DNA from: Myxococcales bacterium | GTDB taxonomy: Bacteria > Myxococcota_A > Polyangia > Fen-1088 | Reading direction: 5' to 3' | Length of the DNA: 46,790 nucleotides | Assembly: GCA_003157775.1 (NCBI GenBank) | Contig: PMKP01000130.1 | Coordinates: 1,767 to 48,556, forward strand | Shown here: positions 9,184 through 17,709 of the stretch, piece after piece | How the letters are laid out: each line of letters opens with the position of its first letter | Position numbering within the stretch: the first letter of the stretch is position 1 | Notes under the pieces: model-generated | The model's database searches: none | Seen by the model: only the letters and a program-made list of their open reading frames with translations | Told to the model about the DNA's origin: nothing | Translations under genes and position numbers: made by a program

Positions 9184-9368
9184 AACCTAACGGCGCCGAC
9201 GCGTTAGGCTTTTGGCCCGGGCGTTTCACGCGCCCCGGCAGCCATGCCGAATACTCCGGAACGCGAAAACGCGACACCCTTGGCGAACGAAAAAACCTTC
9301 GTCGACGGGCACCAACCAGTACAGCAAGTAGACTTGCTATCTGAACAACAGAAAGCTCAGGTGTTCCC

Positions 9369-11030
9369 GTGTCGAAGATCCTCAAATACCTCCCATGCCT
9401 CTGCTGGCTTTTCGTGTGTCACTGCAGCAGCGGATCAGGCTCGTCGTTGAGCCAACCCGACGCCTCCAACAGCACAGCCGACGCTGCAACCGCGACAGGT
9501 GGGGCGGCGGGCACCTCTGCGCTCGCAACCGGCGGTGGGCAGGGAACCGGAGGAATCACGGGAAGCGGCGGCGTCGTGAATGCAGGCGGCAGTACCTCGA
9601 CGGGCGGAAGCAATCCGCTCGGCGGGACTCTCCCCACTGGGGGCACCACCGGTGCAGGAGGGTTGACTGCCACCGGCGGTGGAGTCTCAGGTGCGGGCGC
9701 CACGTCGAACGGGGGCAGCCAGACGACCGGCGGCACTACCAACAAGGGCGGCACGACCGCGACCGGCGGCACCACGCCGAATGGAGGGACCCAGGTTCTC
9801 GGTGGGAGCACCAGCATGGGTGGCACGACAGTAGTCGGAAGCACCATGGGCGGGAACACGGCAGGGACGATGGCAGCAGGTGGGACCAAGACGCTGGGTG
9901 GTACGACCGCGAATGGCGGCACTCCTGCCAAGGGTGGTGCTGGCTCGGGTGGCGGTGCAATGGGGGGAGCCGCCGGCGCCTCGGCCGGCACCGGCGCTCC
10001 GGAAACCAGCCCGCTTGGCTATGGCAAGGCTACGACCGGAGGTGGCAGCGCCACTGCGGTTGATGTGGCCGACATGGCGGCAATGCAGGCCGCTATCGAT
10101 GGCTACTCGGGCGACGGCGGCCTGGTGCTCAAATACACCGGCAAGTTCAACTTCTCGAGTATCACCGATCCGTGCGTGCAGCACACCTTGGCGGCACAAA
10201 CCATCGAAATCAAGAAGAAGAACGACATCACTATTGTGGGTGCGGATGGCTCGGCCGCCAATTTCGGCATCCACATTGCCTCTTCTTCAAGCAACATCAT
10301 CATTCGCAACATGACCATCGCTCTGACACCAGGCGGTGGCGATTCTGACATGATTTCGTTGGAAGGCATGAGTGGCGGCGTTCCGACCAACATCTGGATC
10401 GACCACAACGAGCTCTACAGTTCAATGGCAGATTGCCCAGGCGCCGGTGACACGTCCTTCGATGGCGCGATCGACATCAAGAAGGGGGCCGACAACGTCA
10501 CTATCTCGTATAACTACCTACACGACCATCACAAGGTGTCGATGAACGGCTACAGTGATGACGACTCTGCGGTTCGGCACGTCACCTTTCACCACAACCT
10601 TTTCGAGAACGTCGGCTCGCGGACACCCCTGCAGCGCTACGGCTACTCGCATGTGCTCAATAACTACTTCTACCAGGTCTTGGTTTCTGGCATTAATGTC
10701 CGCATGGGCGGTTACTCGCTGGTCGAAGCCAACTACTTCGAGACCGTGCTGAACCCAGTGACTGCGCGTGACAGCTCGGCTATCGGCTACTGGGACCTGC
10801 GTAACAATAACCTCGCTACCAAAGCGGACGTGTCTGCCGGCAATGCTTTCGGCATCACTTGGGACGCAGGTAGTGCTGGCACTGTCAATGCAACCGACTG
10901 GACCACGACCGCGACTTTTCCGGAAGCGCTTGGCTACAGCTACACGGCGGACCCGTTCCAGTGCGTGCACGATGGGCTGCGAGCGGTAGCTGGCGCGGGC
11001 AAAGGCTTGGCTACGCTGAAGTGCAAATAG
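9369..11030 (+). CDS. PL1 pectate lyase on TGG-linker lipoprotein
   Basis: Predicted 553-residue surface pectate lyase. The start is GTG at 9369 with only a weak upstream purine run; it opens a short signal whose lipobox is probably FVCHC. Residues 35-205 are a TGG linker. The C-terminal 340 residues show PL1 signatures in order: the WIDH motif, DGAIDIKKGADNVTISYNY with calcium-site Asp residues, HDHHKVSM, and RTPLQRYGYSHVLNNYF with the catalytic Arg region. Cleavage should be calcium-dependent beta-elimination of polygalacturonate, complementing the PL9 lyase and GH28 hydrolase. The next gene starts 12 bases downstream, so the two form an operon. Confidence 0.9.
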   Translation: MSKILKYLPCLCWLFVCHCSSGSGSSLSQPDASNSTADAATATGGAAGTSALATGGGQGTGGITGSGGVVNAGGSTSTGGSNPLGGTLPTGGTTGAGGLTATGGGVSGAGATSNGGSQTTGGTTNKGGTTATGGTTPNGGTQVLGGSTSMGGTTVVGSTMGGNTAGTMAAGGTKTLGGTTANGGTPAKGGAGSGGGAMGGAAGASAGTGAPETSPLGYGKATTGGGSATAVDVADMAAMQAAIDGYSGDGGLVLKYTGKFNFSSITDPCVQHTLAAQTIEIKKKNDITIVGADGSAANFGIHIASSSSNIIIRNMTIALTPGGGDSDMISLEGMSGGVPTNIWIDHNELYSSMADCPGAGDTSFDGAIDIKKGADNVTISYNYLHDHHKVSMNGYSDDDSAVRHVTFHHNLFENVGSRTPLQRYGYSHVLNNYFYQVLVSGINVRMGGYSLVEANYFETVLNPVTARDSSAIGYWDLRNNNLATKADVSAGNAFGITWDAGSAGTVNATDWTTTATFPEALGYSYTADPFQCVHDGLRAVAGAGKGLATLKCK

Positions 11031-11042
11031 GCGGAGGGGAAC

Positions 11043-13574
11043 ATGAAACCCATCCTGTCGACGTCCATCCTGCTTGTCGGTCTGGTTTCCCTCGCGCCTT
11101 TGCTGGCTGCGGGTGGAGCCTGCACTTCGGCAAAAGTTTCGGCAAGCGGCGGCGGCGGGTGCGGTGGGACGGTTGACGGTGGCGACGTCGGCGGTAATGA
11201 TGGAGGGACCAGTGCCGGCACAGGCGGACGGATCCTGGTCGTCCCTGACGCAGGGCTGGTCGATGCTTGCGTTCCGGCCGCCCCGGCTGTCGCGTGCAAA
11301 CCCGCGGGTGGCGCGTATTGCGGCCTGATCGGTGATGGCTGCAACGGCCAGATCGACTGCGGCGACAACTGCCCGGCCGACTGGACGTGCAATGCTACCA
11401 GTCACACATGCGTCGGCGGGCCAAACTGTAATCCCCCGTTCCAATGCACTTACACGACTGGCTCCGCCAGCGGCTCCTACTGTGGCAATATCTCCGATGG
11501 CTGTGGTCACAAGCTCCCCTGCGGTGACGACTGCGGTAGCCTCAAGCCGGGCTGGGTATGCGAAAACAACCTCTGCGTGGGCAGCGCTCAGGTCTGCACA
11601 CCCACCACCTGCGATCCTGTGGCCGGGGCGCGATATTGCGGAACCGTGGGAGATAGTTGCGGGCGCGGGATTGACTGTGGCGACAATTGCGCCAGCCTCA
11701 AGACGGGCTGGGTGTGCAACACCGCCACCAGTTCCTGCGTGGGAGGGACTGACTGCAAGAAGCTCGTCTGTGACGGCAGCCCGAATGCGAGGTACTGTGG
11801 TACGGTTGGGGATGGCTGCGGCGAAACCGTCAACTGCGGAGATACCTGCTCGGCCTTCCAGGCCGGCTGGGTGTGCGACACGAACCAGGGCCTATGCACC
11901 GGCGGGCCCAGTTGTGTTCGGACCGCGTGTACCACAACGGGGGGGGGGCAGTACTGCGGTGACATTGGCGACGGATGTGGTGGGACGCTTCACTGCGGCG
12001 ACTGCCCAGGCAGCGGGACCTGCGCCAACAACGTCTGTCCTGTCCTAAGTTGCGGTTCGATGTGCATTGCGCAGGTGAAATGCACCGCCGGCACCACCAG
12101 CATCACCGGAACCGTATACGATCCAGCGGGCAAGGTTCCGCTCTACAACGTCATCGTCTACGTTCCCGATGCGCCGCTGGCCACTATCTCGACCGGCGCC
12201 TCCTGCGACAAATGCTCGGCGTCGGTGTCGGGCAAGCCTATCACCACGGCAATCACGGATTCGAGTGGCAACTTCAAGTTGGACAATGTCCCGGTGGGCG
12301 TGGACTTTCCCCTGGTTATGCAGGTGGGCAAGTGGCGCCGCCAGGTCACTATCAAGGCGTCGGAAGTCAGCCAATGCACCACCACTGCAATCGTGGACGC
12401 GTCAAGCGGCCAGGACCGACGCTTGCGCCTGCCGCGCAACAAGAGCGAAGGCAGCATCCCGAAGATGGCCATCACCGCCGGTGATGCCGACCGGCTGCAA
12501 TGCCTGTTTACCCGAATGGGCATCGATACCGCGGAGTTCACCAACCCCGACGGTGCGGGTTCTATGAATATCTATGAAGACAACTACTCAGTGAGTGCGA
12601 CGGCCGGCTACGACAGCGGGTTCAACGGCGGGGCACTCTGGCCGTCTGCTAACGTACTATGGAGCGACATCAAGACCATGATGAAGTACGACGTCATTCT
12701 CATGGCCTGCGGTGGAAGCAACGAGCGCTACGAAGGAGACAAGGACCCGCTGCTTCCCGATGCCAACGGCTACTTCCCGCCGAATGGGAGTGGCAACATT
12801 CTCACCGACGCCATGAAGTTGAACATGGTCCAATACGTGAACAGTGGCGGCCGCGCCTTTGCCGAACACTACCACTGGGGTTGGCTGAGGTCGTACCCGC
12901 CCCGCAAGGACACCACCAAGTACCCATGCGTGGCCGGGGGTACGGCCAACCCCTGCTCGATCGCGCCCGACGGACACGCCCCTTTCGGTGAGGTGGCGAC
13001 CTGGGACACGGGCGGGAGCAGCTCCCTGGGCGACAGCATCACCGCCTTGGTCGACACGTCCTTCGCCAAGGGCCAGGCCTTTGGCCAGTGGCTCGTCTCT
13101 GTCGCCGCATCGACAACCCAAGGATCGATCCTGCTCGGCAGTGACGTGAAATCCACCGCCCTTACCACCCTGCCGGGGATCTCGCAACAGTGGATCTACC
13201 AGACCACGCCTTCATCCTATGTCCACTACTTCACCTTCAACGCCCCGGTGGGCCAGCCAACCACGGCTCAGTGCGGTCGGTTCGTGTTCACCGGCCTGCA
13301 TGTGGCGACCGCGGTGATCTCGAACCCCGACGCCAAAGGCACCTTCCCCAGCAACTGTGTCATCACCCGCGACCTGTCCGGGCCGGAAAAGGCCCTGGAG
13401 TTCATGATCTTCGACCTAACCTCGTGCCTGATACCCGACAATGGCATTCCCGCGCCGCCCCCAGTCGGGGGAAGTTCTGCACCTACCACGCCGCCCGAAG
13501 CTGGCGGGGCGCCTCCGCCACCACCACCACCACCACCACCACCACCACCACCACCACCCATCAAGATCGAGTAG
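11043..13574 (+). CDS. Large Cys-repeat secreted protein with polyproline tail
   Basis: Predicted 843-residue exported protein of unknown function; GGAGGGG precedes the ATG. The signal ends in a possible lipobox (AAGGAC). Residues 70-335 hold five to six units of 45-50 residues built on YCGxIGDGCG, CGDxC and WxC, a module common in myxobacterial secreted proteins and often mislabelled in databases. Residues 345-440 look like a carboxypeptidase-regulatory/CNA-B-type beta sandwich (ITGTVYDPAGKVPLYNV and later SGNFKLDNVPVG). Residues 455-790 form an alpha/beta region with YDVILMACGGSN, faintly like a ThuA or amidotransferase fold. The tail is 16 consecutive prolines and IKIE. Cotranscribed with PL1; a polysaccharide-binding or processing role is conceivable but not shown. 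Confidence 0.75.
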   Translation: MKPILSTSILLVGLVSLAPLLAAGGACTSAKVSASGGGGCGGTVDGGDVGGNDGGTSAGTGGRILVVPDAGLVDACVPAAPAVACKPAGGAYCGLIGDGCNGQIDCGDNCPADWTCNATSHTCVGGPNCNPPFQCTYTTGSASGSYCGNISDGCGHKLPCGDDCGSLKPGWVCENNLCVGSAQVCTPTTCDPVAGARYCGTVGDSCGRGIDCGDNCASLKTGWVCNTATSSCVGGTDCKKLVCDGSPNARYCGTVGDGCGETVNCGDTCSAFQAGWVCDTNQGLCTGGPSCVRTACTTTGGGQYCGDIGDGCGGTLHCGDCPGSGTCANNVCPVLSCGSMCIAQVKCTAGTTSITGTVYDPAGKVPLYNVIVYVPDAPLATISTGASCDKCSASVSGKPITTAITDSSGNFKLDNVPVGVDFPLVMQVGKWRRQVTIKASEVSQCTTTAIVDASSGQDRRLRLPRNKSEGSIPKMAITAGDADRLQCLFTRMGIDTAEFTNPDGAGSMNIYEDNYSVSATAGYDSGFNGGALWPSANVLWSDIKTMMKYDVILMACGGSNERYEGDKDPLLPDANGYFPPNGSGNILTDAMKLNMVQYVNSGGRAFAEHYHWGWLRSYPPRKDTTKYPCVAGGTANPCSIAPDGHAPFGEVATWDTGGSSSLGDSITALVDTSFAKGQAFGQWLVSVAASTTQGSILLGSDVKSTALTTLPGISQQWIYQTTPSSYVHYFTFNAPVGQPTTAQCGRFVFTGLHVATAVISNPDAKGTFPSNCVITRDLSGPEKALEFMIFDLTSCLIPDNGIPAPPPVGGSSAPTTPPEAGGAPPPPPPPPPPPPPPPPIKIE
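13518..13556 (+). repeat. (CCA)13 trinucleotide tract
   Basis: Thirteen perfect tandem CCA codons, preceded by CCT CCG and followed by CCC, encode the polyproline tail of the Cys-repeat protein. Pure trinucleotide tracts of this length can change copy number by slippage while keeping the frame. Confidence 0.95.
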
Positions 13575-13665
13575 CCAACCAGCATCTCGTGGACCGTGGA
13601 TCAACGTTGGCGTGGCCTGTCCGTCCCGAAGTCCCCGTAGGGAAAGAGCTAGCCCGCAACGTATT

Positions 13666-13686
13666 GGATCGCGGTCCGCGAGATCC
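13666..13686. terminator. Hairpin in convergent gap
   Basis: GGATC at 13666-13670 pairs with GATCC at 13682-13686, with further GC pairing inside. It lies in the 135-bp gap between the Cys-repeat gene and the convergent anti-sigma gene. No T-tract is present, so this is only a candidate terminator. Confidence 0.3.
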
Positions 13687-13709
13687 TGCTTGGCTTTGGT
13701 AGCAGTTGG

Positions 13710-14735
13710 CTACGGCGCAGTAGTCTTCGTCCGTGCCCGCGCCGTGACCTCCAGGCCCTTCTTGGCGCTCTCACGCACAGCCGGCGTTCGGTCGTTTTCG
13801 GCAGTGCGAAAGCGCTGCTCAGCCGCCGACCATTCGTGCGATTCGATCAACAGCCAGCCGAGCATGGCGGACACTTCACCCGCTCGGGGAGACCCTGGGA
13901 AGAGACGCAAGAACTCGTACATGGACTGGCGGGCTTTGGCGACCGAGCCCTGGCGCGCCAGCGCAACCGCTTCCCAGTATCGCGCATCCTCCGCAAGAGC
14001 TGAGGTCGGCGCGGCCTGCAACGCACGCCTCATGGCGGCGATGGCACGAGCATAGTCGCCGGAACGAAATGCCTGCCAACCCTCCGAGAAAGCCAGTTCC
14101 GCCGGGCTGGGTAGGTGCGTGGAATTCGCTGAGGGCGCTGCGGCCGACACTGAGGCCAGCGCCCCTCGTGCTCTGGCGGTAGTCGCTTGCCGCCCAGGAG
14201 CCTTTCCGATGAGGGGAATCCGGTGGCCCCACGCTTCGGCCGAAGGCTCGGTCGATGCGGCAGCAGGAGCCAAGGACGTCCCCTGTGCAGGTGCGGAGAC
14301 GGTTTCGGGCTTTGCCTGTGGCTCGAATAAGGCCTTTTCGCGTGGCCTGCCATGCTCTCGATCGCCGGCGGCCGGGGTTCCCTCTCTCTGCCTCTGCAGC
14401 CATGGGATCGCTACCTTGCCCACAGCCGCAAGCACACCAGTCGCACCAAGGACCACGGCCGCATACACGGCAGCCTGCGCCCACCGTGGCGAGACACGCT
14501 GACGCCGAACCTCGGTTGCCGCAAGCACCAGCGCACTGCGCGTCTGCTGGCGCCGTCCAAGCTCGGGCGCCTTGGTCGGAAGCTGACGGGCCGCTTCGAT
14601 GAGCCTCTTGGTAGCAGCCCATTGCGTTTGACAGTACAGGCACTCGTCCAAGTGCCGCCGCAGTTCCGGAACATCGTCGGGAGACACCGCGCGGCCGATT
14701 TCGGCGAAACGAGGACAAGAGGCGCGTTCGCTCAT
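13710..14735 (-). CDS. Zinc-finger anti-sigma factor with C-terminal TPRs
   Basis: Predicted 341-residue membrane regulator that should hold the ECF sigma factor encoded just before it. The cytoplasmic N-terminus carries the ZAS signature HLDECLYC (His28, Cys32, Cys35), followed by one membrane segment at about 87-108. A Pro/Ala-rich region then leads to periplasmic tetratricopeptide-like repeats (about 215-330; SEGWQAFRSGDYARAIAAMR is one unit). Its ATG overlaps the sigma-factor TGA (ATGA at 14732-14735), so the two are translationally coupled, as is usual for sigma/anti-sigma pairs. The periplasmic TPR part may sense a partner protein; the signal is unknown. Confidence 0.8.
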   Translation of the reverse strand: MSERASCPRFAEIGRAVSPDDVPELRRHLDECLYCQTQWAATKRLIEAARQLPTKAPELGRRQQTRSALVLAATEVRRQRVSPRWAQAAVYAAVVLGATGVLAAVGKVAIPWLQRQREGTPAAGDREHGRPREKALFEPQAKPETVSAPAQGTSLAPAAASTEPSAEAWGHRIPLIGKAPGRQATTARARGALASVSAAAPSANSTHLPSPAELAFSEGWQAFRSGDYARAIAAMRRALQAAPTSALAEDARYWEAVALARQGSVAKARQSMYEFLRLFPGSPRAGEVSAMLGWLLIESHEWSAAEQRFRTAENDRTPAVRESAKKGLEVTARARTKTTAP

Positions 14736-15337
14736 GGTTGCACCTCCTCAACCGCCGCGCGCAGCGCCCGCCGCGCCTCGAACAGTCGCCGACCCAAAGT
14801 TCCTGGTCGGACGTCGAGTGCCGCGGCCGCATCCGCGCCCGACGTCTCCTCGAGGTCGCACAGAACAAACGCCGCCCGCAGATCGAACGGTAGTTGCGCG
14901 AGAGCCCCTGCCACGCGTTCGACCATCTGGTGGTGCTCCGCAGCCAGGTCGGGCATCTGGCCTGGCGTCGGCTTGATCTCGCCCCACGCCTTGAGGAAGG
15001 ACCGCCTGCGCACCTGATCACGGATGTGGTGGCGCCCCACATTCGCGGCGATACCGAACAGCCAAGTTTTCACTGAGGACTTGCCACGAAAGCGCGCGGC
15101 GGAGCGGAGAGCCTCAAGAAACGTGGTGTGGACCATGTCGTCCAGATCCCACGAGTTGGCGCCCATGAGGCGCGCGAGGAATCGGTGGACGGCATCGCAA
15201 TGACGATCAAACAGTTCGGCCATCGCTCCGGGATCGCGCAAGGCACACGCTGCCACCAGCACTTCGTCGGTGGTATCCGCCAACCACACAGACTTGCGCT
15301 GGAATGGGAGCAGTTTGCCTTCGGTCCTACGGATCAT
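14732..15337 (-). CDS. ECF RNA polymerase sigma factor
   Basis: Predicted 201-residue sigma-70 family factor with region 2 at about 35-105 (AELFDRHCDAVHRFLARL, then DLDDMVHTTFLEAL and KTWLFGIAANVGRHHIR) and region 4 at about 135-190 (LPFDLRAAFVLCDLEETSGADAAAAL with a helix-turn-helix). Region 3 is absent, as in extracytoplasmic-function factors. GAGAAG lies directly upstream of the ATG. It is followed by its coupled anti-sigma gene. The promoter-like element at 15403-15450 faces this gene and also occurs before the porin and PL9 genes, which suggests autoregulation and control of pectin genes. That link is inference. Confidence 0.9.
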   Translation of the reverse strand: MIRRTEGKLLPFQRKSVWLADTTDEVLVAACALRDPGAMAELFDRHCDAVHRFLARLMGANSWDLDDMVHTTFLEALRSAARFRGKSSVKTWLFGIAANVGRHHIRDQVRRRSFLKAWGEIKPTPGQMPDLAAEHHQMVERVAGALAQLPFDLRAAFVLCDLEETSGADAAAALDVRPGTLGRRLFEARRALRAAVEEVQP

Positions 15338-15402
15338 CTTCTCAATCAGCGATTACTATTTCGAGCCCAACGCCGCGTTGACCATTTCCGCGGGCATGGC
15401 CC

Positions 15403-15450
15403 ATATCTTACAGATTGTTAGTGCCCGTCGCCCCGGACTTCTTCGGCCAA
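15403..15450 (-). promoter_or_regulatory. Shared promoter-like element, copy 3 (upstream of ECF sigma gene)
   Basis: Third copy, minus strand. On the plus strand TTAGTG (15418-15423) and CTTCGG (15441-15446) are again 17 bp apart; the proposed -10 is about 80 bases before the sigma-factor start. This copy is a little more divergent downstream of the -10 (ATCTGTA instead of ATCGGTA). The surrounding gap 15338-15526 holds no other feature I can support. Confidence 0.55.
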
Positions 15451-15526
15451 AACCACCGCGTCAAAGACCCAGAACTGATGCCGGATCGCATTGTGACGAG
15501 ACCTGCGCAAGTCCTGCCAACAAGCG

Positions 15527-16561
15527 TCAAGGCGCATGTCCAAGGGGGCCATAGCGAAGGCCGAGTCCTGCGCGCAAGAAGCCCAGCGGTTCGCCCGGCA
15601 GATCGAATCCACCCGAAGTCAGGTGCTTCCGGTGGGCGAACGGCATGATGTCGGCCCGAAGCCCCACATCTGCCGCTAGACCCCAGGCCAGGGGCCAGGA
15701 AAGCATAATCCGGGTCTCCGCGCGTGGTCCAACCGTCGTCGCGTTACCGCCGTGATCGCCCAGTACCGCGGTTGTCGACAACCAACCTGCTCCAAGACCA
15801 ATCCCTGGGCCAAAGGTTCCGGCTCCGATGCGCAGGGGCAGATCTGCGGTCAGGAGCGCGTCGGCGTCGAGGCGGGTCAACGCGCGCTGTTGCTGTTCAT
15901 TGCAGCTTGCGCTCGAACTGTCAGGAACCGCCGTGTACAGAGCACCGATATTCCCCGTGGTGGCCGTGTCGCCAGCAACTTGGATCTCGAGTCCAAGGCA
16001 GAGCGACCGAACCCGCACGCAGGCTCCCAGCCCTGCGCCAATCCACAGAGAGCCATCGGTAGCCAACCAGGTCCCACCTGCGACGGTAACGCTGGCGCCG
16101 GAAGATGCACTTCGATGGGCTGGAACCGGTGACCGGGTCACAACCGGCGCACCTCCAATCGGTGCAGCTTCGGTCGTCGGAATCTCGTGCGGCTCAAGCA
16201 AGGGTCTGGCGAGATCGTCACGCAGCCACGATTCCACCACCGCGGCAGCGATCTCGGCATTCGCGACGATGCGTTCGACAATTTGGCCGTTCCGTTCGTG
16301 TATGGACAGCCGGATCCCCGAAGGATCGGTCTGCACGCGGACTTGCACCGCCTCCACCCCGGCTGACACCACCCGGACGTTGCGATCGGCGAGAGAATGC
16401 CCCACCGCAGATACGATCTCGCTGTCGCCAGTGAGCATCACCAGCGCGGCTCCATCCGCGGAAGCCGCGGATGCCAGAGGCGCGAAGAGCTGCAAGACAA
16501 CTACGGCGATCATGGACTCAGTCGACAAGACTGGGTCGAAACGTCTGGGGAATGCAACCAT
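15527..16561 (-). CDS. Secreted protein with likely outer-membrane beta structure, unknown function
   Basis: Predicted 344-residue exported protein that I do not recognise. The start at 16561 gives an Arg-containing n-region and a signal peptide ending near PLASAASA; 16513 is an alternative but would leave an uncharged n-region, and no ribosome site decides it. The first 120 residues look soluble (a small periplasmic domain with VQVRVQTDPSGIRLSIHERN). The second half has alternating hydrophobic strands and Gly-rich turns (WIGAGLGACVRVRSLCLGLEI, later GLGLRYGPLG), suggesting a small beta-barrel. It is divergent from another outer-membrane-type gene across 122 bp. Confidence 0.6.
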   Translation of the reverse strand: MVAFPRRFDPVLSTESMIAVVVLQLFAPLASAASADGAALVMLTGDSEIVSAVGHSLADRNVRVVSAGVEAVQVRVQTDPSGIRLSIHERNGQIVERIVANAEIAAAVVESWLRDDLARPLLEPHEIPTTEAAPIGGAPVVTRSPVPAHRSASSGASVTVAGGTWLATDGSLWIGAGLGACVRVRSLCLGLEIQVAGDTATTGNIGALYTAVPDSSSASCNEQQQRALTRLDADALLTADLPLRIGAGTFGPGIGLGAGWLSTTAVLGDHGGNATTVGPRAETRIMLSWPLAWGLAADVGLRADIMPFAHRKHLTSGGFDLPGEPLGFLRAGLGLRYGPLGHAP

Positions 16562-16683
16562 AAATGGGGTGGCGCAGTGCAAGTCGTGATACAAAGGTCC
16601 TTACCAAAGAGGCCATCGATGCGCACATTGGACCGAACAACTGCTCTGTCCCTGGGTCTTCTCCAACAACTGCATTTGACGAA

Positions 16684-17676
16684 ATGAGACTCTTCTGTGT
16701 GCTGGCCTGGCTCATGCCCCTCGCGGGCACGGCACACGCATTCGCCGAAGAGGACGAGCCCGGTGTGAAGCTGCCTTCCGCGGCGAAACCCGCCCCGGGA
16801 CCGGCAGCGAAATCGGCTATCCCACCCGGTGTTGACTATCCGCCGGTGCAATCCCTGGGATCGGGATCAACCCTTTACCTCGACTTCACCTACGAGCGCA
16901 GCAACGATCTGTCGACCTTCTACTGGGTGAGAGGCCAAGCCGCCGGCTATCGGGTTGCACTTGGTGGAAATCTTCGGCTTGGCGGACTTCAGCTGAACGT
17001 CGAGCTGCCGGTACAGCTCACGCAGCTCTTCATCGACAGCTTGGGCAACCGGCCTCCCACTGCGTCCGATAGGGAGAAGTCCTCGTACTCCCTTGCGGAC
17101 GTGGTCACTGGCGGCAGCTACGCCTGGGAACTTGCCAAGGGCCCCATCGCAGCATTCATCGGATTGGGCATGCGGGTTCGCCTGCCGACGCACACCATGA
17201 AGTACAGATTCGCACTCACCGATGGAAGTTTCTATTCATTTGGTTTCCCGTACTACTTCCATCTGGCACCGGCTGGGCTGTTCTTCGCGTCCTATGGTCC
17301 GCTCTCGTTGACGGTCAACCAGGGTCTCCTAGCCATGCTGGCGCAGAACACCACGCTCCTCAATCTGCCGCTGAACATCCCAAACATTTTCTTCTGGGAG
17401 TCGCATTACGCGGTTGCCCTCCGGCCCGTCCACTGGCTGGGACTTTCTCTCGAGCTCATTAGCTGCGTCCAGCTAAGTCACATCGACGATCAGAATTTCC
17501 AGAACCTCAACCGCCTGAAAGCCTTCTACCTCGATCCCAGTGTGGCCTTCGACATCGGGTCCTATCGGATTTCTCTGGCGGGAAGAATCGGGCTGGGCAA
17601 GGACACCGAGAGATTCGGCGTGCTCACGTTCTCTGGATCGCAAGCCGTTCTGGCGCGTTTGTCATACCTGTTCTAG
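16684..17676 (+). CDS. Outer-membrane protein, unknown function
   Basis: Predicted 330-residue exported protein. The ATG at 16684 opens a signal peptide cleaved after GTAHA. After a Pro/Ala spacer the sequence alternates amphipathic strands and ends in LARLSYLF, with a C-terminal Phe typical of outer-membrane barrels. Glycine-framed strands such as YRVALGGNLRLGGLQLNVEL support a barrel of 10-14 strands. The frame continues upstream to 16564, but that part lacks a signal and runs into the divergent promoter region. No family was recognised. Confidence 0.65.
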   Translation: MRLFCVLAWLMPLAGTAHAFAEEDEPGVKLPSAAKPAPGPAAKSAIPPGVDYPPVQSLGSGSTLYLDFTYERSNDLSTFYWVRGQAAGYRVALGGNLRLGGLQLNVELPVQLTQLFIDSLGNRPPTASDREKSSYSLADVVTGGSYAWELAKGPIAAFIGLGMRVRLPTHTMKYRFALTDGSFYSFGFPYYFHLAPAGLFFASYGPLSLTVNQGLLAMLAQNTTLLNLPLNIPNIFFWESHYAVALRPVHWLGLSLELISCVQLSHIDDQNFQNLNRLKAFYLDPSVAFDIGSYRISLAGRIGLGKDTERFGVLTFSGSQAVLARLSYLF

Positions 17677-17689
17677 CCAGCTCGGGTGT

Positions 17690-17697
17690 GCTATACA
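17690..17697 (+). promoter_or_regulatory. Possible extended -10 promoter
   Basis: TGC followed by TATACA (17692-17697) forms an extended -10 sequence 12 bases before the lipoprotein ATG at 17710. No -35 at the standard distance is convincing, so the call rests on the TGN extension and the location. Confidence 0.35.
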
Positions 17698-17709
17698 CTG
17701 CGAAACCGC

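Noticed and set aside
13416-13604. Reading frames giving poly-Trp, poly-Gly or poly-His over the CCA tract
   Set aside because: These are other-frame readings of the same (CCA)13 repeat; only the proline frame belongs to a long gene.
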